Shown here: one piece after another, positions 1 to 8,668 of the stretch
How positions within the stretch are numbered: position 1 is the first letter of the stretch
How the letters are laid out: each line of letters starts with the position of its first letter
IMG/VR virus record: IMGVR_UViG_3300031227_000106
Location: 1-44,092 of that record
Direction: 5' to 3' (one strand)
DNA from: a virus
DNA length: 44,092 nt
Program-made: the position numbers and the translations under genes
Notes under the pieces: generated by a model
Seen by the model: the letters and a program-made list of their open reading frames with translations, nothing else
The model's database searches: none
Told to the model about the DNA's origin: nothing

Positions 1-15
1 GTACTAGTCTGGCAT

Positions 16-35
16 GGGGGGCGATCCGACCCCCC
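16..35. repeat. GC hairpin downstream of the HNH gene
   Basis: Six G (16-21) and six C (30-35) flank the 8-base loop CGATCCGA, forming a hairpin between the HNH stop and the window end. No U-run follows on the minus strand. In HK97-type phages the HNH-terminase junction often carries the cos region, so this could be part of a packaging or cohesive-end site. That role is inference only. Confidence 0.4.
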
Positions 36-59
36 CTGCCCTCGTGTTCATACGCATGT

Positions 60-452
60 CTATTGTGTTTCATGTCTCTGCCTCGCTGTACGTCGCATAT
101 GGCACCTCATATGCGTGATCCGTAAGTTGTCCATGTCCAACCGCATCGGATCGTCTAGCCCCTTGTGAGGCACGATGTGGTCGACGTGTATTTGATCCAC
201 CACTGGCGTATTGCATAGCTCGCATATCGGGTAGGCAGACACACCGCTCGTCGCTGCCTCAAGTGTCGCTTGCAAGATGAACTCCTTCCGCGTTCGCGTC
301 CATGCCTCATCGTATCCACGTTCCTTGCTCGTGCCTCTGTTGTCATCCGTCCAGCCTGTACGCACGATAGGCCCACATGCACTACACGTATCATCTCGTA
401 TGATGCCAAGGCAGCCGGGCTTGCCGCATGTACGTGATGGTAACTTGGCCAT
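60..452 (-). CDS. HNH endonuclease
   Basis: This 130-aa protein has an N-terminal zinc ribbon (Cys9, Cys14, Cys23, Cys26) and an HNH nuclease domain. In the nuclease domain CxxC at 77-80 precedes the HVDH core (His89, Asp91, His92), Asn109 follows, and HxxCH at 114-118 supplies the second zinc half. Phage HNH proteins of this size sit beside the terminase genes and are known to nick DNA during cos cleavage and packaging. The ATG at 452 overlaps the fibre stop by one base (TGATG). If the genome is circular, the terminase would follow directly, which supports a packaging role. Similarity to homing-type HNH enzymes cannot be excluded. Confidence 0.9.
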   Translation of the reverse strand: MAKLPSRTCGKPGCLGIIRDDTCSACGPIVRTGWTDDNRGTSKERGYDEAWTRTRKEFILQATLEAATSGVSAYPICELCNTPVVDQIHVDHIVPHKGLDDPMRLDMDNLRITHMRCHMRRTARQRHETQ

Positions 453-3421
453 CAGTCAGGCTCATTGTTGGTTAGCGTAACCGTAATGTCACCAGTCACC
501 TCAGTCTCTCGATAGGTGGCCTTGGTGAGTAGTAGCTGGTATTTGTACCTCTTGCCGGGCTTGGTGAATAACGCAGTATTGGCAGCCGTTAGATCAACGC
601 TTACGGCCTGTGTGCCTGTCGCTGTTACGACTGCACCCGCCTTTGTGATTATCACTGTGCCATCGCGTTCCATCGCAGTAAACGCTACCGCTGCGTCTGT
701 CAGATCCTCACCGAACCAATCGCCGCCGCTATTAGTCCACGACAGTTGCCTGTCATAGGCTGTCAGGTAGTCGTCGTGCTGGACGATGTCTATGTCGTTA
801 TCGTCGGTTACGGTGGATGACACATTGACGGTGCCGCCGCCCGTTAGCGTCCGCGAAGTCGCGGCCCATATCTCGGACGCTGTCGGTGCGGCATCCTCCG
901 TTAATGTCCGTGTTGCGTAGGCCCACATTTGGGTTGGCGTCGATCCCGTTCCGCTTGGTGCATTTTCTAATCCGTCGACCGTAAATTGTCGCACACCATC
1001 ACCATTATCCTCAGTCGTTTCCCAGAGGTGATCAATCTTACTGCCATTGGCCTCAATGGCCGTTTTGACTTCGGCCGCAGTAGCACCTGTGGTATTAACG
1101 CCTACATTCGTCACATCCGCACCCAGCCCATCATCATCGTTGTCTGAGTTATTGTATCGGTTGCCTACTGCCGAAACGCTCTGAGCCGCTGCTGAGTTGA
1201 TAGCGATACCTGTTCCAGTTTCGACAACGAGAACCGTGCTATTAGTAACACTCGAGGTGCTGTCAGTCAGTAGGAAGCAGTCTTTCCATGTTGTGCCAGC
1301 CGTGCTAAATAGGCAGTTGTCAATAGTCGCACCGTTCAACGTCCATGGCCTCGCCCTTGCTGCGACAAGCCCGCGTGCCGTACACCTCACAAGTGTCCCA
1401 CTCAACACACCATCGGCAGACATCCATTCAGCACCACCGAACGAGCCATCTTCACCAATGCAGTCCGTGGCGAACCCGCTGAACGTGCCGCCATTACCGC
1501 CAAAACTCCGCAAGCCTGCCGTACAGCGTATAAACTCGCCCGCGTTTTCAGTTGCCATGCAAAAGCTATTGTTGCCCGATGTACAATCTTGGAAATAACA
1601 GTCAGAATTGATCTTGATACTGAACGTGCCGCACCCGCTGAATGCATAGCCCGTATTGCCAGAAGCGTCCTGCCCGATGGCATGGCAGTCAACCATACGG
1701 CAACCGCTAGCCGCCTGAGTGCCTACGTCATCAGTTTGGTGTTTGTAGTCGCCTATCCAGCAGTAGACGCCACCTTGGCAGCGATTGAACGTGGCCGAAA
1801 ACTGTTGATCGAAAACATCGTCGCCGCCAGCATAACCACTGTCTTGCCTACCGACTCGCCATGACATTGCATTTGATACGCAATCGTTCCACATGCCGCA
1901 AACGTGTCGATCAAATCCAACCGGACTACAACCCCGCCATCCGTTTGCCGTGTTGGGGTATGATGACCGTCGATGCCAGAATCCCATACGGTCGTATTCG
2001 CTGCCCTGGTTTTCCGATGCCGATACATACAACGCATAACTTTCGGCCGTGCCACTTGCCGCTAAGTTAGAGATCGTAAAGCCGGATATTTTCATCACGT
2101 TGCACGACTGGATGACGGTTTCACTATCGGCGGTAGTGGTATAAACAACGGTTTGACTTGGCCGGTATCCGTCAAGCGAATTACCACTACCTGCCGTAGC
2201 GTCTACATCTTCGTGCGAGCGACTGGCGGGTAGCTCGGGTTTCAATGCTATTAGGTCAACGAAGTCAGTGTCACACGTTAATGCCGCAGCACCCATATTA
2301 TACATACCCGGTGGTAACAATACGGCCGCTCGGTTGGTAGCCGATATTTCAACACCACCTGGTGTTAGTATTTTGGCCGCGTCGTAGGCTGCCTGTAACG
2401 CCACGCCTCGCAGTAGATCCGTCGACGCATCTGCACATAGTGCTACGCCGTCATCTTTATACTCATAGTTGCTGGCCGCCAGCACTTGAGCGGCGAGAGT
2501 CGAGCCGTTGATTTTGCCCACGTCCACGGTATCGCTAGAGGCATCAAATGTTGACAGCCCACTTTGGATTGCATTAACGGCTGCTACCGAAAGCGAATAT
2601 GCGTCAATGGAATCTTCCGTCAAGTCCATGGCATCACCGGCCTGTGCCGCAGTCTTGGCGGCATCGTAGGCAGCGTCTAAAGTCGCGCCGGTACCATCAA
2701 AGTCAGTTAATCCATTAATCAACCCCGGAATGGTCTCGTCTGTGTCTGTTAAAACTAAAGCCACCCCGTCGTATATCTGCCCAGACTGTAGGGACGTTGC
2801 CAGACTAGTCAGGCCCGCACCCGCCGCACCGATAAGAGCGAACGAATCGCCGGTCTGGGCAGTGTGGCCTGTAAGCGTTGTAACGGTAGTTATCGTACCT
2901 GCCGTGATGTTGGTTGGTGTGGCAAGGCCACTTTGAATCGCGGTTACAGCATCGGCCTTGAGTGAATCGGCGTCTACCGCATCGGTTGCTAGTGCTACGC
3001 CAGTCAACTCAACACCCGCCGCACCGATGCGGGCGAACGAATCGCCGGTTTGGGCTGCGGATGCGGTTTGTAGATCAAAGTCAGTCAGCTCAATTTCTTC
3101 AATAGCCGGATCTAACCCCGCGCCGGACACAACCAAGATCACCTTATCAACACCAGTTGTAAAAGCAGCGTTTGGCCAATCAACACGATACAGGCCGGGC
3201 GAACTAGTACCATCAATTTCAAAGGCTTTATTGTCGTCCCAGGCGGAATCAGTAGCAGCCAATGCAGTAGCGTCAACCTTGGCAACAGGTGCAGCACCGC
3301 TACGTGTGTACTGTAAATCCAGGCTGGTTATTGTATAGCCGGTTTCCGGCGTGCCATCTGCTGAATCTCTCAACACAATATAGCGGGAAACGTTTTCTGT
3401 ATCTTTGGTAATCGCACTCAT
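452..3421 (-). CDS. Large tail fibre / receptor-binding protein with beta-helix
   Basis: This 989-aa protein is the longest structural gene. The first ~115 residues look like a compact beta domain that may attach to the tail. They are followed by low-complexity shaft repeats: a TGDSFA(R/L)IGAAG unit occurs near residues 125 and 190, and AAYDAAK and AIQSGL motifs recur. Residues about 380-780 are rich in Gly, Cys, Asn and short beta strands typical of a right-handed parallel beta-helix that binds or degrades surface polysaccharide. The last ~120 residues form another beta-rich domain. GGGAGG lies just ahead of the ATG. It probably determines host recognition. No enzymatic residues were identified, so fibre versus tailspike is open. 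Confidence 0.75.
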   Translation of the reverse strand: MSAITKDTENVSRYIVLRDSADGTPETGYTITSLDLQYTRSGAAPVAKVDATALAATDSAWDDNKAFEIDGTSSPGLYRVDWPNAAFTTGVDKVILVVSGAGLDPAIEEIELTDFDLQTASAAQTGDSFARIGAAGVELTGVALATDAVDADSLKADAVTAIQSGLATPTNITAGTITTVTTLTGHTAQTGDSFALIGAAGAGLTSLATSLQSGQIYDGVALVLTDTDETIPGLINGLTDFDGTGATLDAAYDAAKTAAQAGDAMDLTEDSIDAYSLSVAAVNAIQSGLSTFDASSDTVDVGKINGSTLAAQVLAASNYEYKDDGVALCADASTDLLRGVALQAAYDAAKILTPGGVEISATNRAAVLLPPGMYNMGAAALTCDTDFVDLIALKPELPASRSHEDVDATAGSGNSLDGYRPSQTVVYTTTADSETVIQSCNVMKISGFTISNLAASGTAESYALYVSASENQGSEYDRMGFWHRRSSYPNTANGWRGCSPVGFDRHVCGMWNDCVSNAMSWRVGRQDSGYAGGDDVFDQQFSATFNRCQGGVYCWIGDYKHQTDDVGTQAASGCRMVDCHAIGQDASGNTGYAFSGCGTFSIKINSDCYFQDCTSGNNSFCMATENAGEFIRCTAGLRSFGGNGGTFSGFATDCIGEDGSFGGAEWMSADGVLSGTLVRCTARGLVAARARPWTLNGATIDNCLFSTAGTTWKDCFLLTDSTSSVTNSTVLVVETGTGIAINSAAAQSVSAVGNRYNNSDNDDDGLGADVTNVGVNTTGATAAEVKTAIEANGSKIDHLWETTEDNGDGVRQFTVDGLENAPSGTGSTPTQMWAYATRTLTEDAAPTASEIWAATSRTLTGGGTVNVSSTVTDDNDIDIVQHDDYLTAYDRQLSWTNSGGDWFGEDLTDAAVAFTAMERDGTVIITKAGAVVTATGTQAVSVDLTAANTALFTKPGKRYKYQLLLTKATYRETEVTGDITVTLTNNEPD

Positions 3422-4821
3422 TTTTGCCTCCCGGCTAACATTGCCATGCCCACTATTCCACCTCCGCCGCCTGCACCACGCACCGCTGAGATAGCATTAA
3501 CATCTGGCGTGTCTGTTTGTCCGTAAACACCAATCCCCGCCTCTTTTAGTAGCGTGGCATTGGCGGTAGCATTGAGCGTATAATCGTCGTCGTCAGGATC
3601 GACGCTGTCGGTTGTCGTAAACGGGATATCGCCACCTGAAGCTACCGAGGTTAATGTAATGTCGCCATGATCGAATGCCAGGGTAGCATTTGTTCGCCCG
3701 CTTGCAGCACCATCGTCAGCGCAGTTAATCAACACTGATCCTGTGTTTAAATTGAATGCATAACCGCCGTCGCTGAAACTGACACAGTCTACGAGTTGCG
3801 TGGTACTTCCACTCTTAAAACCGTCAGACCCGCTATTGTACGATACGCACCCCCAACAATCCTCCACACCGGAACCGCTGAACCCTATGCCGGTACTGTT
3901 GGCCGCAATGCAATTCTTGCAAGGCGTATTGGCAAACCCCGTAGTATTTGATTCCGCCACTGACCAAAATGCGACTGCCGCATAAGCCCCACGCACACAT
4001 GAAAACGAATAGCATTTATACTGATTGGCTTGATAAAATGCGGCAGTGCCGTGGCAATCTATCACCCTGCACATGTAGCCGATACTGTAAGTACCATTGC
4101 CAGCGACACCGACCATAGCCCCCGACCCACCGTCCAGTGTAACGAACGCAACTACGTGTGCATGGCCTGCTGCCGTGCCTTTAAGTTCCAGTAGGTTGGA
4201 ATTGGCTGGCGTGTTGCCATTGGCTTTTATTACTGGTCGCGTGCCGACATAAGAACCCCTTGTCTGGGCAGCATCATATCCCTTAAGTAAAAATGACTTG
4301 CCGTCCATTTCGCTAGCGTCAAGGTCTAGCGGCCCACCGGAAATATTGACGGCAGTCTGACTGTTGTTGTAGTCGCCACTTCGTATATACGCAATCATTC
4401 CGGCAACAGAATGCACGGCCGTCTGAAATACCGCACCAAGCCCACCGGGCGTTGCCAGGGCACCGCCATAATTGAAGTTGATACCGACATCATCCGTGCC
4501 ATTCGTTGGGTCGCGATCCAGAACTACGGTAGTTTCGTTGGTGACGGATTTTATTTCGTACCGGCCAATAACAGCATGCGTACCATCACCAGTATCGGTG
4601 ATAGATATGATATTTCCGACAGCGTCGTTGGTGCTGAATAACGCACTGGCTGAGGTAAATACAAAAGTGGCATGATCCGCACACGCGCCGTCCGTTTCAG
4701 TTTCTTTGGCAGCCGCTGCTGTGGACCAATCAGTGCCGCCACTATCGCTGACAAAGCCTCCACCATTGGTATCGCTACCACCAGTTTGTACTTCCCACAC
4801 GGTTGTTCCTGCTAACGCCAT
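3418..4821 (-). CDS. Parallel beta-helix tail or appendage protein
   Basis: This 467-aa protein begins with a motif common in predicted right-handed beta-helix proteins (WEVQTGGSDTNGGGF near residue 10). It continues with Asn/Gly/Cys-rich rungs over about residues 150-400. The C-terminus is a Gly-rich stretch ending in a hydrophobic tail. Its ATGA junction overlaps the larger fibre downstream, so the two are translationally linked and may form one adsorption apparatus. An adhesin or depolymerase role is inferred from fold and position. No catalytic residues could be assigned by eye. Confidence 0.65.
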   Translation of the reverse strand: MALAGTTVWEVQTGGSDTNGGGFVSDSGGTDWSTAAAAKETETDGACADHATFVFTSASALFSTNDAVGNIISITDTGDGTHAVIGRYEIKSVTNETTVVLDRDPTNGTDDVGINFNYGGALATPGGLGAVFQTAVHSVAGMIAYIRSGDYNNSQTAVNISGGPLDLDASEMDGKSFLLKGYDAAQTRGSYVGTRPVIKANGNTPANSNLLELKGTAAGHAHVVAFVTLDGGSGAMVGVAGNGTYSIGYMCRVIDCHGTAAFYQANQYKCYSFSCVRGAYAAVAFWSVAESNTTGFANTPCKNCIAANSTGIGFSGSGVEDCWGCVSYNSGSDGFKSGSTTQLVDCVSFSDGGYAFNLNTGSVLINCADDGAASGRTNATLAFDHGDITLTSVASGGDIPFTTTDSVDPDDDDYTLNATANATLLKEAGIGVYGQTDTPDVNAISAVRGAGGGGGIVGMAMLAGRQK

Positions 4822-4828
4822 ACTTCAC

Positions 4829-5143
4829 CTATAATACCGATTCGTTGGTCGCGTATTGTAAAATCGTGTTCAGCTTGGCACTACTGCTAGCCTCGTAATC
4901 GGCAACCAGTTCGGCCATGCGATTGTACATATTGTTTGCCATGATGCCGGTGACGATGTGTCGCCCATCGGTTTCAGCACCGTCGATAATCGTATCCTCG
5001 GTGTTTGCAAACATATCGGGGTTTGCAACCCATTCGGCTAATGCCGACTTAGAGAACTCATAAGCTGCGTTGAGCTTATTCGCAGCCACCCGCAACTGTT
5101 CGTTTGAGTATCGTACTGATTCTGGGTTTGTAATGTCTGCCAT
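4829..5143 (-). CDS. Small helical protein upstream of fibres
   Basis: This 104-aa soluble protein is mostly predicted helix (long heptad-like segments at residues 12-45 and 68-100), without signal peptide or membrane segment. AAAGGAG lies 7 bases before the ATG, a strong ribosome-binding site. It sits between a membrane coiled-coil protein and the beta-helix proteins in what looks like one transcript. I do not recognise the family. A fibre chaperone or a minor virion protein would fit the position, but nothing in the sequence demonstrates either. Confidence 0.7.
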   Translation of the reverse strand: MADITNPESVRYSNEQLRVAANKLNAAYEFSKSALAEWVANPDMFANTEDTIIDGAETDGRHIVTGIMANNMYNRMAELVADYEASSSAKLNTILQYATNESVL

Positions 5144-5155
5144 GATTAGGCTCCT

Positions 5156-5695
5156 TTAAGGTGTAGCGGGCACGGTAACCGTAGCCGCTTTGCGTGATTT
5201 CAAATCATCGGTAATACCCTGCAAAACACCGACTATGCCCGACTGCGTGGTGACTATCCCCTCTTGTGTTTCCATAATTGCCTTATGCTCATCCCGCTGC
5301 ATTTGCTGCGAAACTGCCAAACCAACCTGGACCAGTTTCAAAACACGAAGTTCTTTCGCCATTGCGATGTGATCTACAGAAACTTCCTGCCTGAATGCCT
5401 CAAAGTCAACGGCGTCTTCTTGCAGGGCCTCCAGCGACGGGACCAGCTTCTTGATGTTCTCGGTTTGTAAGTCGAGGTTTTTTGTCAGTGACTTTTGTGT
5501 CTCGATATTGGCAGCAACGTAACCCGGTATCGTCTGGTAAGCAATGCCCATCAACACGATCAATATAACTGCCGAAGCACCAAATGTTCGCCCGACCTCC
5601 ATGGCGTAGTCATACACCGTTTTTGTTGGTGCAGGTTTCGATTTCATGGCGGCCTCGATAGCTTCTTTTATTTCTGCTCTGGTTTCTTCGTCCAC
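5156..5695 (-). CDS. Single-pass membrane protein with long coiled coil
   Basis: This 179-aa protein has an acidic/basic cytoplasmic start, one strong transmembrane helix at about residues 38-58, and about 100 residues of heptad-rich helix ending in a short Pro/Thr tail. The start is GTG at 5695 with AAGG seven bases upstream. The architecture (short inside, one span, long external coiled coil) resembles spanin- or lysis-accessory proteins, and the gene lies just after the papain-like peptidase. A role in envelope disruption or adhesion is plausible but unproven. It could also be a superinfection-exclusion protein. Confidence 0.65.
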   Translation of the reverse strand: MDEETRAEIKEAIEAAMKSKPAPTKTVYDYAMEVGRTFGASAVILIVLMGIAYQTIPGYVAANIETQKSLTKNLDLQTENIKKLVPSLEALQEDAVDFEAFRQEVSVDHIAMAKELRVLKLVQVGLAVSQQMQRDEHKAIMETQEGIVTTQSGIVGVLQGITDDLKSRKAATVTVPATP

Positions 5696-5776
5696 ACGAT
5701 TGCCTTATTCTCTGTTGCTGTCCACCAGCCGCCCGACGCGACATAGGAGAGGATGTGCCGCGCCGGGCTTGTCGGG

Positions 5777-6568
5777 TTAGGTTGTTACTGTTGCGTGAAC
5801 GCCAAACGCCTCATCGGGTACACCTCGCCTACCCGTCATCTCGATAGGTGTATCTTCATTGTGTGAATTGCGGATCACCCATCGAACATTATTGGTTTGC
5901 GATTCGTCCCAGATCAATCCAATCAGCGATAAAGCATGCCCCCACCAGTTGTACGCGATATGGCAGCTTGTGCCGTTTTGCAAGATCGACAGGCAGTGGC
6001 GTAGCATTTCGCTTTTGTTTGTGTCCCACACGCCATCCTCGGCAATGCGATACTTGAGTGCTTGTTCTTCCCAGTCGTCTGAATAGCTGCGTGGGTTGCG
6101 GGAGTGCTGATCCGGGACACACGATGCGGGTGCTATGCCGTGCTTGCGGGCACCTTCCAGAAACGACTCCAGGTAGTTGCCGTTGTTGCGCCAATTGACG
6201 AGATAGCCCATCGAGACAGGCGACAGCATAACCGTGGGCTTGTTCTCTCGTGCTCGGCAGTTCATCACGTCGCCCGTGCCGCTCCACGTCCAGCAGTAAC
6301 CCAGGCCGTTCTGGTTCCACTTAAACCCGTCCGGTGCCCATGAGTTTTCCTGGTGGTACATGGGGAAGATTCGCCACTCGTGACAATGTGCGATGATCTC
6401 TTTCGCGTCGGCCATATCAATCAACACGTCAGGCACATCGCCTACGGGCACTAGGCCGGGTGCATCGCCATATACCGTCTTACGCGGGATGACACCGGGT
6501 ATGTACTGATCGCCACCTTCGACTGTCTTCGAGAATTCGTCGGCATTGATAATTATGTTGTCACTCAC
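5777..6568 (-). CDS. Papain-like (C1 family) cysteine peptidase
   Basis: This 263-aa protein carries the complete papain signature. Gln86 is the oxyanion residue, followed exactly six residues later by Cys92 in GYCW. His211 sits in WWGHALSLIG and Asn234 in the RNSH context, in the order and spacing of C1 peptidases. It lacks an obvious signal peptide. It is encoded between a secreted protein and a coiled-coil membrane protein, downstream of the promoter at 8.15 kb and before the fibres. It could be an endolysin substitute that cuts envelope proteins or peptide crosslinks, or a virion-borne entry protease. Host proteins would be the substrate in either case. The assignment to C1 is firm; the biological role is inferred. 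Confidence 0.8.
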   Translation of the reverse strand: MSDNIIINADEFSKTVEGGDQYIPGVIPRKTVYGDAPGLVPVGDVPDVLIDMADAKEIIAHCHEWRIFPMYHQENSWAPDGFKWNQNGLGYCWTWSGTGDVMNCRARENKPTVMLSPVSMGYLVNWRNNGNYLESFLEGARKHGIAPASCVPDQHSRNPRSYSDDWEEQALKYRIAEDGVWDTNKSEMLRHCLSILQNGTSCHIAYNWWGHALSLIGLIWDESQTNNVRWVIRNSHNEDTPIEMTGRRGVPDEAFGVHATVTT

Positions 6569-7353
6569 GGCTTGCCTCCGATCTCTTTCCAGAACTCATC
6601 TAGCGATTTCGGCATCGGAATAATTTTAATATCCTTGCCGCCTTCGCGCGGCGAGTAGCCCAGGAAGGGCGTCTTGTTGCCCTTGTCCTTGAATGTCTTG
6701 GCTGCTCTGTACCATGGTTGTAGATCGTCGTCGAGCGGTTTACACACGTCATCAACACAGATCGTGGTGGGTGACGTAATCGAATTAAGATCAAGTGCCC
6801 GCAGAAACGCATGCCCGGCATTATCCACATCGTCCTTGAACTTGTCGGACGCAACCATAATCACTTGATCGCGGTTATAGTTGTCCAAGTCATTCGACTC
6901 TTGGAAGAACATAACCTGATACTTCTGCCCTGGTGGAATCGGATCTGGCCCTGGTGGAATCGGCCCCGGCCCTGGATCATCGCCCAGTATAACCGGGTGC
7001 GTCAGTGCGTGGATCTTGTCGCCATATGCTACCGATAAAACAATCAGGTAGCGACGGGATACCGGCCCTGTCAGGTATGCCAGTCGCCCGTTTGTGTCCA
7101 CCACAAAGTTCGTAGTCGGCGGATCAATCGCCCAGGCCAGCTTTGCATCCTCGGGCACAGCCGCTTCGACATGCACCATGGTTCCGATAGGTGCCGTGTC
7201 CGGTGCCACGATCTTCGGCCCGATAACTGGCTGCTTCGCCACCACGTCAAACGGCGTGGGAACATCAGCCGCTATCACCCCGCATGTGCAACTGTAAAGC
7301 GTGCAGAGTAGCACAGCGACGAATATAAAACCCCTGCGTTCTCGGCATGTCAT
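6565..7353 (-). CDS. Secreted protein with Pro/Gly linker
   Basis: From the ATG at 7353 the 262-aa product starts with a basic tip and a hydrophobic stretch ending in a cleavable-looking GVIAAD site near residue 30, i.e. a Sec signal peptide. Residues about 35-130 form an Ig-like beta domain. A DPGPG(P/I) linker follows at about 140-160, then a ~100-residue alpha/beta domain. GTG at 7362 is an alternative start. Such Pro/Gly linkers are frequent in planctomycete secreted proteins. The gene overlaps the peptidase downstream by four bases. I do not recognise a function; partner or inhibitor of the peptidase is speculation. Confidence 0.65.
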   Translation of the reverse strand: MTCRERRGFIFVAVLLCTLYSCTCGVIAADVPTPFDVVAKQPVIGPKIVAPDTAPIGTMVHVEAAVPEDAKLAWAIDPPTTNFVVDTNGRLAYLTGPVSRRYLIVLSVAYGDKIHALTHPVILGDDPGPGPIPPGPDPIPPGQKYQVMFFQESNDLDNYNRDQVIMVASDKFKDDVDNAGHAFLRALDLNSITSPTTICVDDVCKPLDDDLQPWYRAAKTFKDKGNKTPFLGYSPREGGKDIKIIPMPKSLDEFWKEIGGKP

Positions 7354-7628
7354 CTGCAGCACGCTCTAAGCCTCGCCAGCGGACGCCATGTATGAACCCG
7401 TGCAACCAACCGCCGTGGCCCACGATGCCCGCACCTGGCCCGCCATGATCGAACTGTTCGATACTCTCGAACAGTTGCCGTGGTACAGGTTTTTTCGGTA
7501 ATCGTAACCGCGGTAGCCGTGCATGTGGCCGCTTTGGCACATGTCGCACAATCAGCGGCGTGGGCGGTAGCAATGCCAAAGCAAAACAATAGCAGTACGG
7601 CCGATGAGAAGAACAAAAACCGTATCAT
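7350..7628 (-). CDS. Small secreted Cys/Arg-rich protein
   Basis: The start at 7628 is chosen because GGAGG precedes it by 7 bases. The 92-aa product has a textbook signal peptide (basic tip, Leu/Phe core, cleavage after AHA at about residue 24). The mature part contains several Cys pairs and a strongly Arg-rich C-terminus ending CCR. Such short secreted Arg-rich proteins are common in planctomycetes, suggesting host-derived or host-adapted origin. It overlaps the next gene by four bases. The strongly basic tail might bind surface polymer or DNA. Confidence 0.55.
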   Translation of the reverse strand: MIRFLFFSSAVLLLFCFGIATAHAADCATCAKAATCTATAVTITEKTCTTATVREYRTVRSWRARCGHRGPRRLVARVHTWRPLARLRACCR

Positions 7629-7671
7629 CGTAGATCCTCCGTAATAAGGTTTTGAGAAATGCCCACACTTG

Positions 7672-8097
7672 TTAGTCTTGATTTGCAACAGCGGCGGGAG
7701 CGTCGGTATCACGATTTCTCCACCAGGATATCAATTCCATAACGGCCTTGATAATCATAATGATGGTAACCGGCGAAATGCCGACCTTATTGGCCAGAGC
7801 GGTAACCCTATCGTCACCCTCGGGGGAACCCGTTTCGTCCGTGACAAGATCGTGGAACAGTGTATAGAGCGTATCCCACGTTTCAGCGTCAGCGGTTACG
7901 CTTTGCCCAAAATCGATCAGGGTATCATCCACCTCGGTGGCGGTGAGCTTGGCCCAGTCGTCCAGAACGGCTAGAACTTTGACGGCCCATTGTCGGACGG
8001 CTTCAGAGTCCAGCCAGTTGGGCAGTGTTAGAAGTGGTAATAGCGGCATGAGCCGCTTTACCAGAGCAATCAGATCCAGAATTTTCATGCGAGCCAT
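7672..8097 (-). CDS. Putative holin or small membrane-associated protein
   Basis: This 141-aa protein is the first gene after the promoter at 8.15 kb. It has a hydrophobic helix near the N-terminus (about residues 5-29, Leu/Ile-rich with Pro) and a second near the C-terminus (about 108-124), separated by an acidic helical region. GGGAGG lies seven bases before the ATG. Two membrane helices and first position in the lysis-like operon make it the best holin candidate in the window. The long soluble middle is unusual for holins, so the call is tentative. Confidence 0.55.
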   Translation of the reverse strand: MARMKILDLIALVKRLMPLLPLLTLPNWLDSEAVRQWAVKVLAVLDDWAKLTATEVDDTLIDFGQSVTADAETWDTLYTLFHDLVTDETGSPEGDDRVTALANKVGISPVTIIMIIKAVMELISWWRNRDTDAPAAVANQD

Positions 8098-8120
8098 GAC
8101 AACCTCCCGTCAAATGTAAC

Positions 8121-8172
8121 CCACTTAATGTCCGTTTAAGTGGTGTATACACCAATAGTAGGGAGTTGTCAA
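8121..8172 (-). promoter_or_regulatory. Strong promoter with palindromic operator
   Basis: On the minus strand a perfect TTGACA (8172-8167) is followed after exactly 17 bases by TATACA (8149-8144). A perfect 14-bp palindrome, TGGTGTATACACCA (8141-8154), covers the -10 element and is a natural repressor site. Immediately downstream CCACTTAA (8121-8128) and TTAAGTGG (8136-8143) form an inverted repeat with a 7-base spacer, either a second operator or a 5' hairpin. The promoter drives the holin-like, peptidase and fibre genes. The HTH/zinc protein at 8179-8601 is the closest candidate regulator. Confidence 0.75.
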
Positions 8173-8178
8173 GTCACA

Positions 8179-8601
8179 CTACATCACATCACCATCCTCG
8201 GGTGGTGGCTCATGCAACCTGTCCACCATGTGTTTACCCATGGCCTCCAGACGCCGTAGCTCGCACTCTGGCGATAGATTGTACAGGATGGGTTCTGATT
8301 CGTACTTTTCGTCGGAGGCTGTTAGCGTACGCCTGGCGGCCTCTGAGTCTATCTCAGCGGCACGGCAGGGTAAATCTACCATTTGTCCGCAGATTGGGCA
8401 CCTGCCGACGCCCAGGCTCACCCGCTCTGCGGGGGGTTTCTTTTTCGTCCTGCCGGCGCCCACATGGCCGCGGTGACAGATCGCCGCCACGGATCGCGGG
8501 TGAATGCCAGTCTGTCTGGATATTTCTGCATAGGATAGGTTGTCTTTTTTTCGCAATCTGAGAATTACGCGTTGCGTTTTTTGCTTGATGGGTTTGGCCA
8601 T
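8179..8601 (-). CDS. HTH and zinc-ribbon transcription regulator
   Basis: This 140-aa protein begins with a very basic helix and a helix-turn-helix at about residues 22-45 (LSYAEISRQTGIHPRSVAAI). A CxxC knuckle (Cys68, Cys71) with Cys79 follows, then an acidic helical tail. It is the last gene before the strong promoter with the 14-bp palindrome, as expected for a middle-to-late switch protein. It could activate or repress that promoter. A small-terminase role is an alternative for a phage HTH protein, but the gene is far from the large terminase in the window. AGGTGA precedes the ATG. Confidence 0.65.
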   Translation of the reverse strand: MAKPIKQKTQRVILRLRKKDNLSYAEISRQTGIHPRSVAAICHRGHVGAGRTKKKPPAERVSLGVGRCPICGQMVDLPCRAAEIDSEAARRTLTASDEKYESEPILYNLSPECELRRLEAMGKHMVDRLHEPPPEDGDVM

Positions 8602-8668
8602 GGACTCACCTGGACTTAGTTCATGGGGTTGGTATGCTAGTCGCAGATGTAGAGTCTTTCTTGCTCAG

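Noticed and set aside
1197-3338. Several plus-strand and alternative-frame open frames inside the fibre gene
   Set aside because: They are shadows of the long fibre frame with no ribosome-binding sites or recognisable motifs.
7265-7579. Alternative 104-aa frame overlapping the small secreted protein
   Set aside because: The competing frame has a clear signal peptide and GGAGG ahead of its start and couples to the next gene. This one has none of these.
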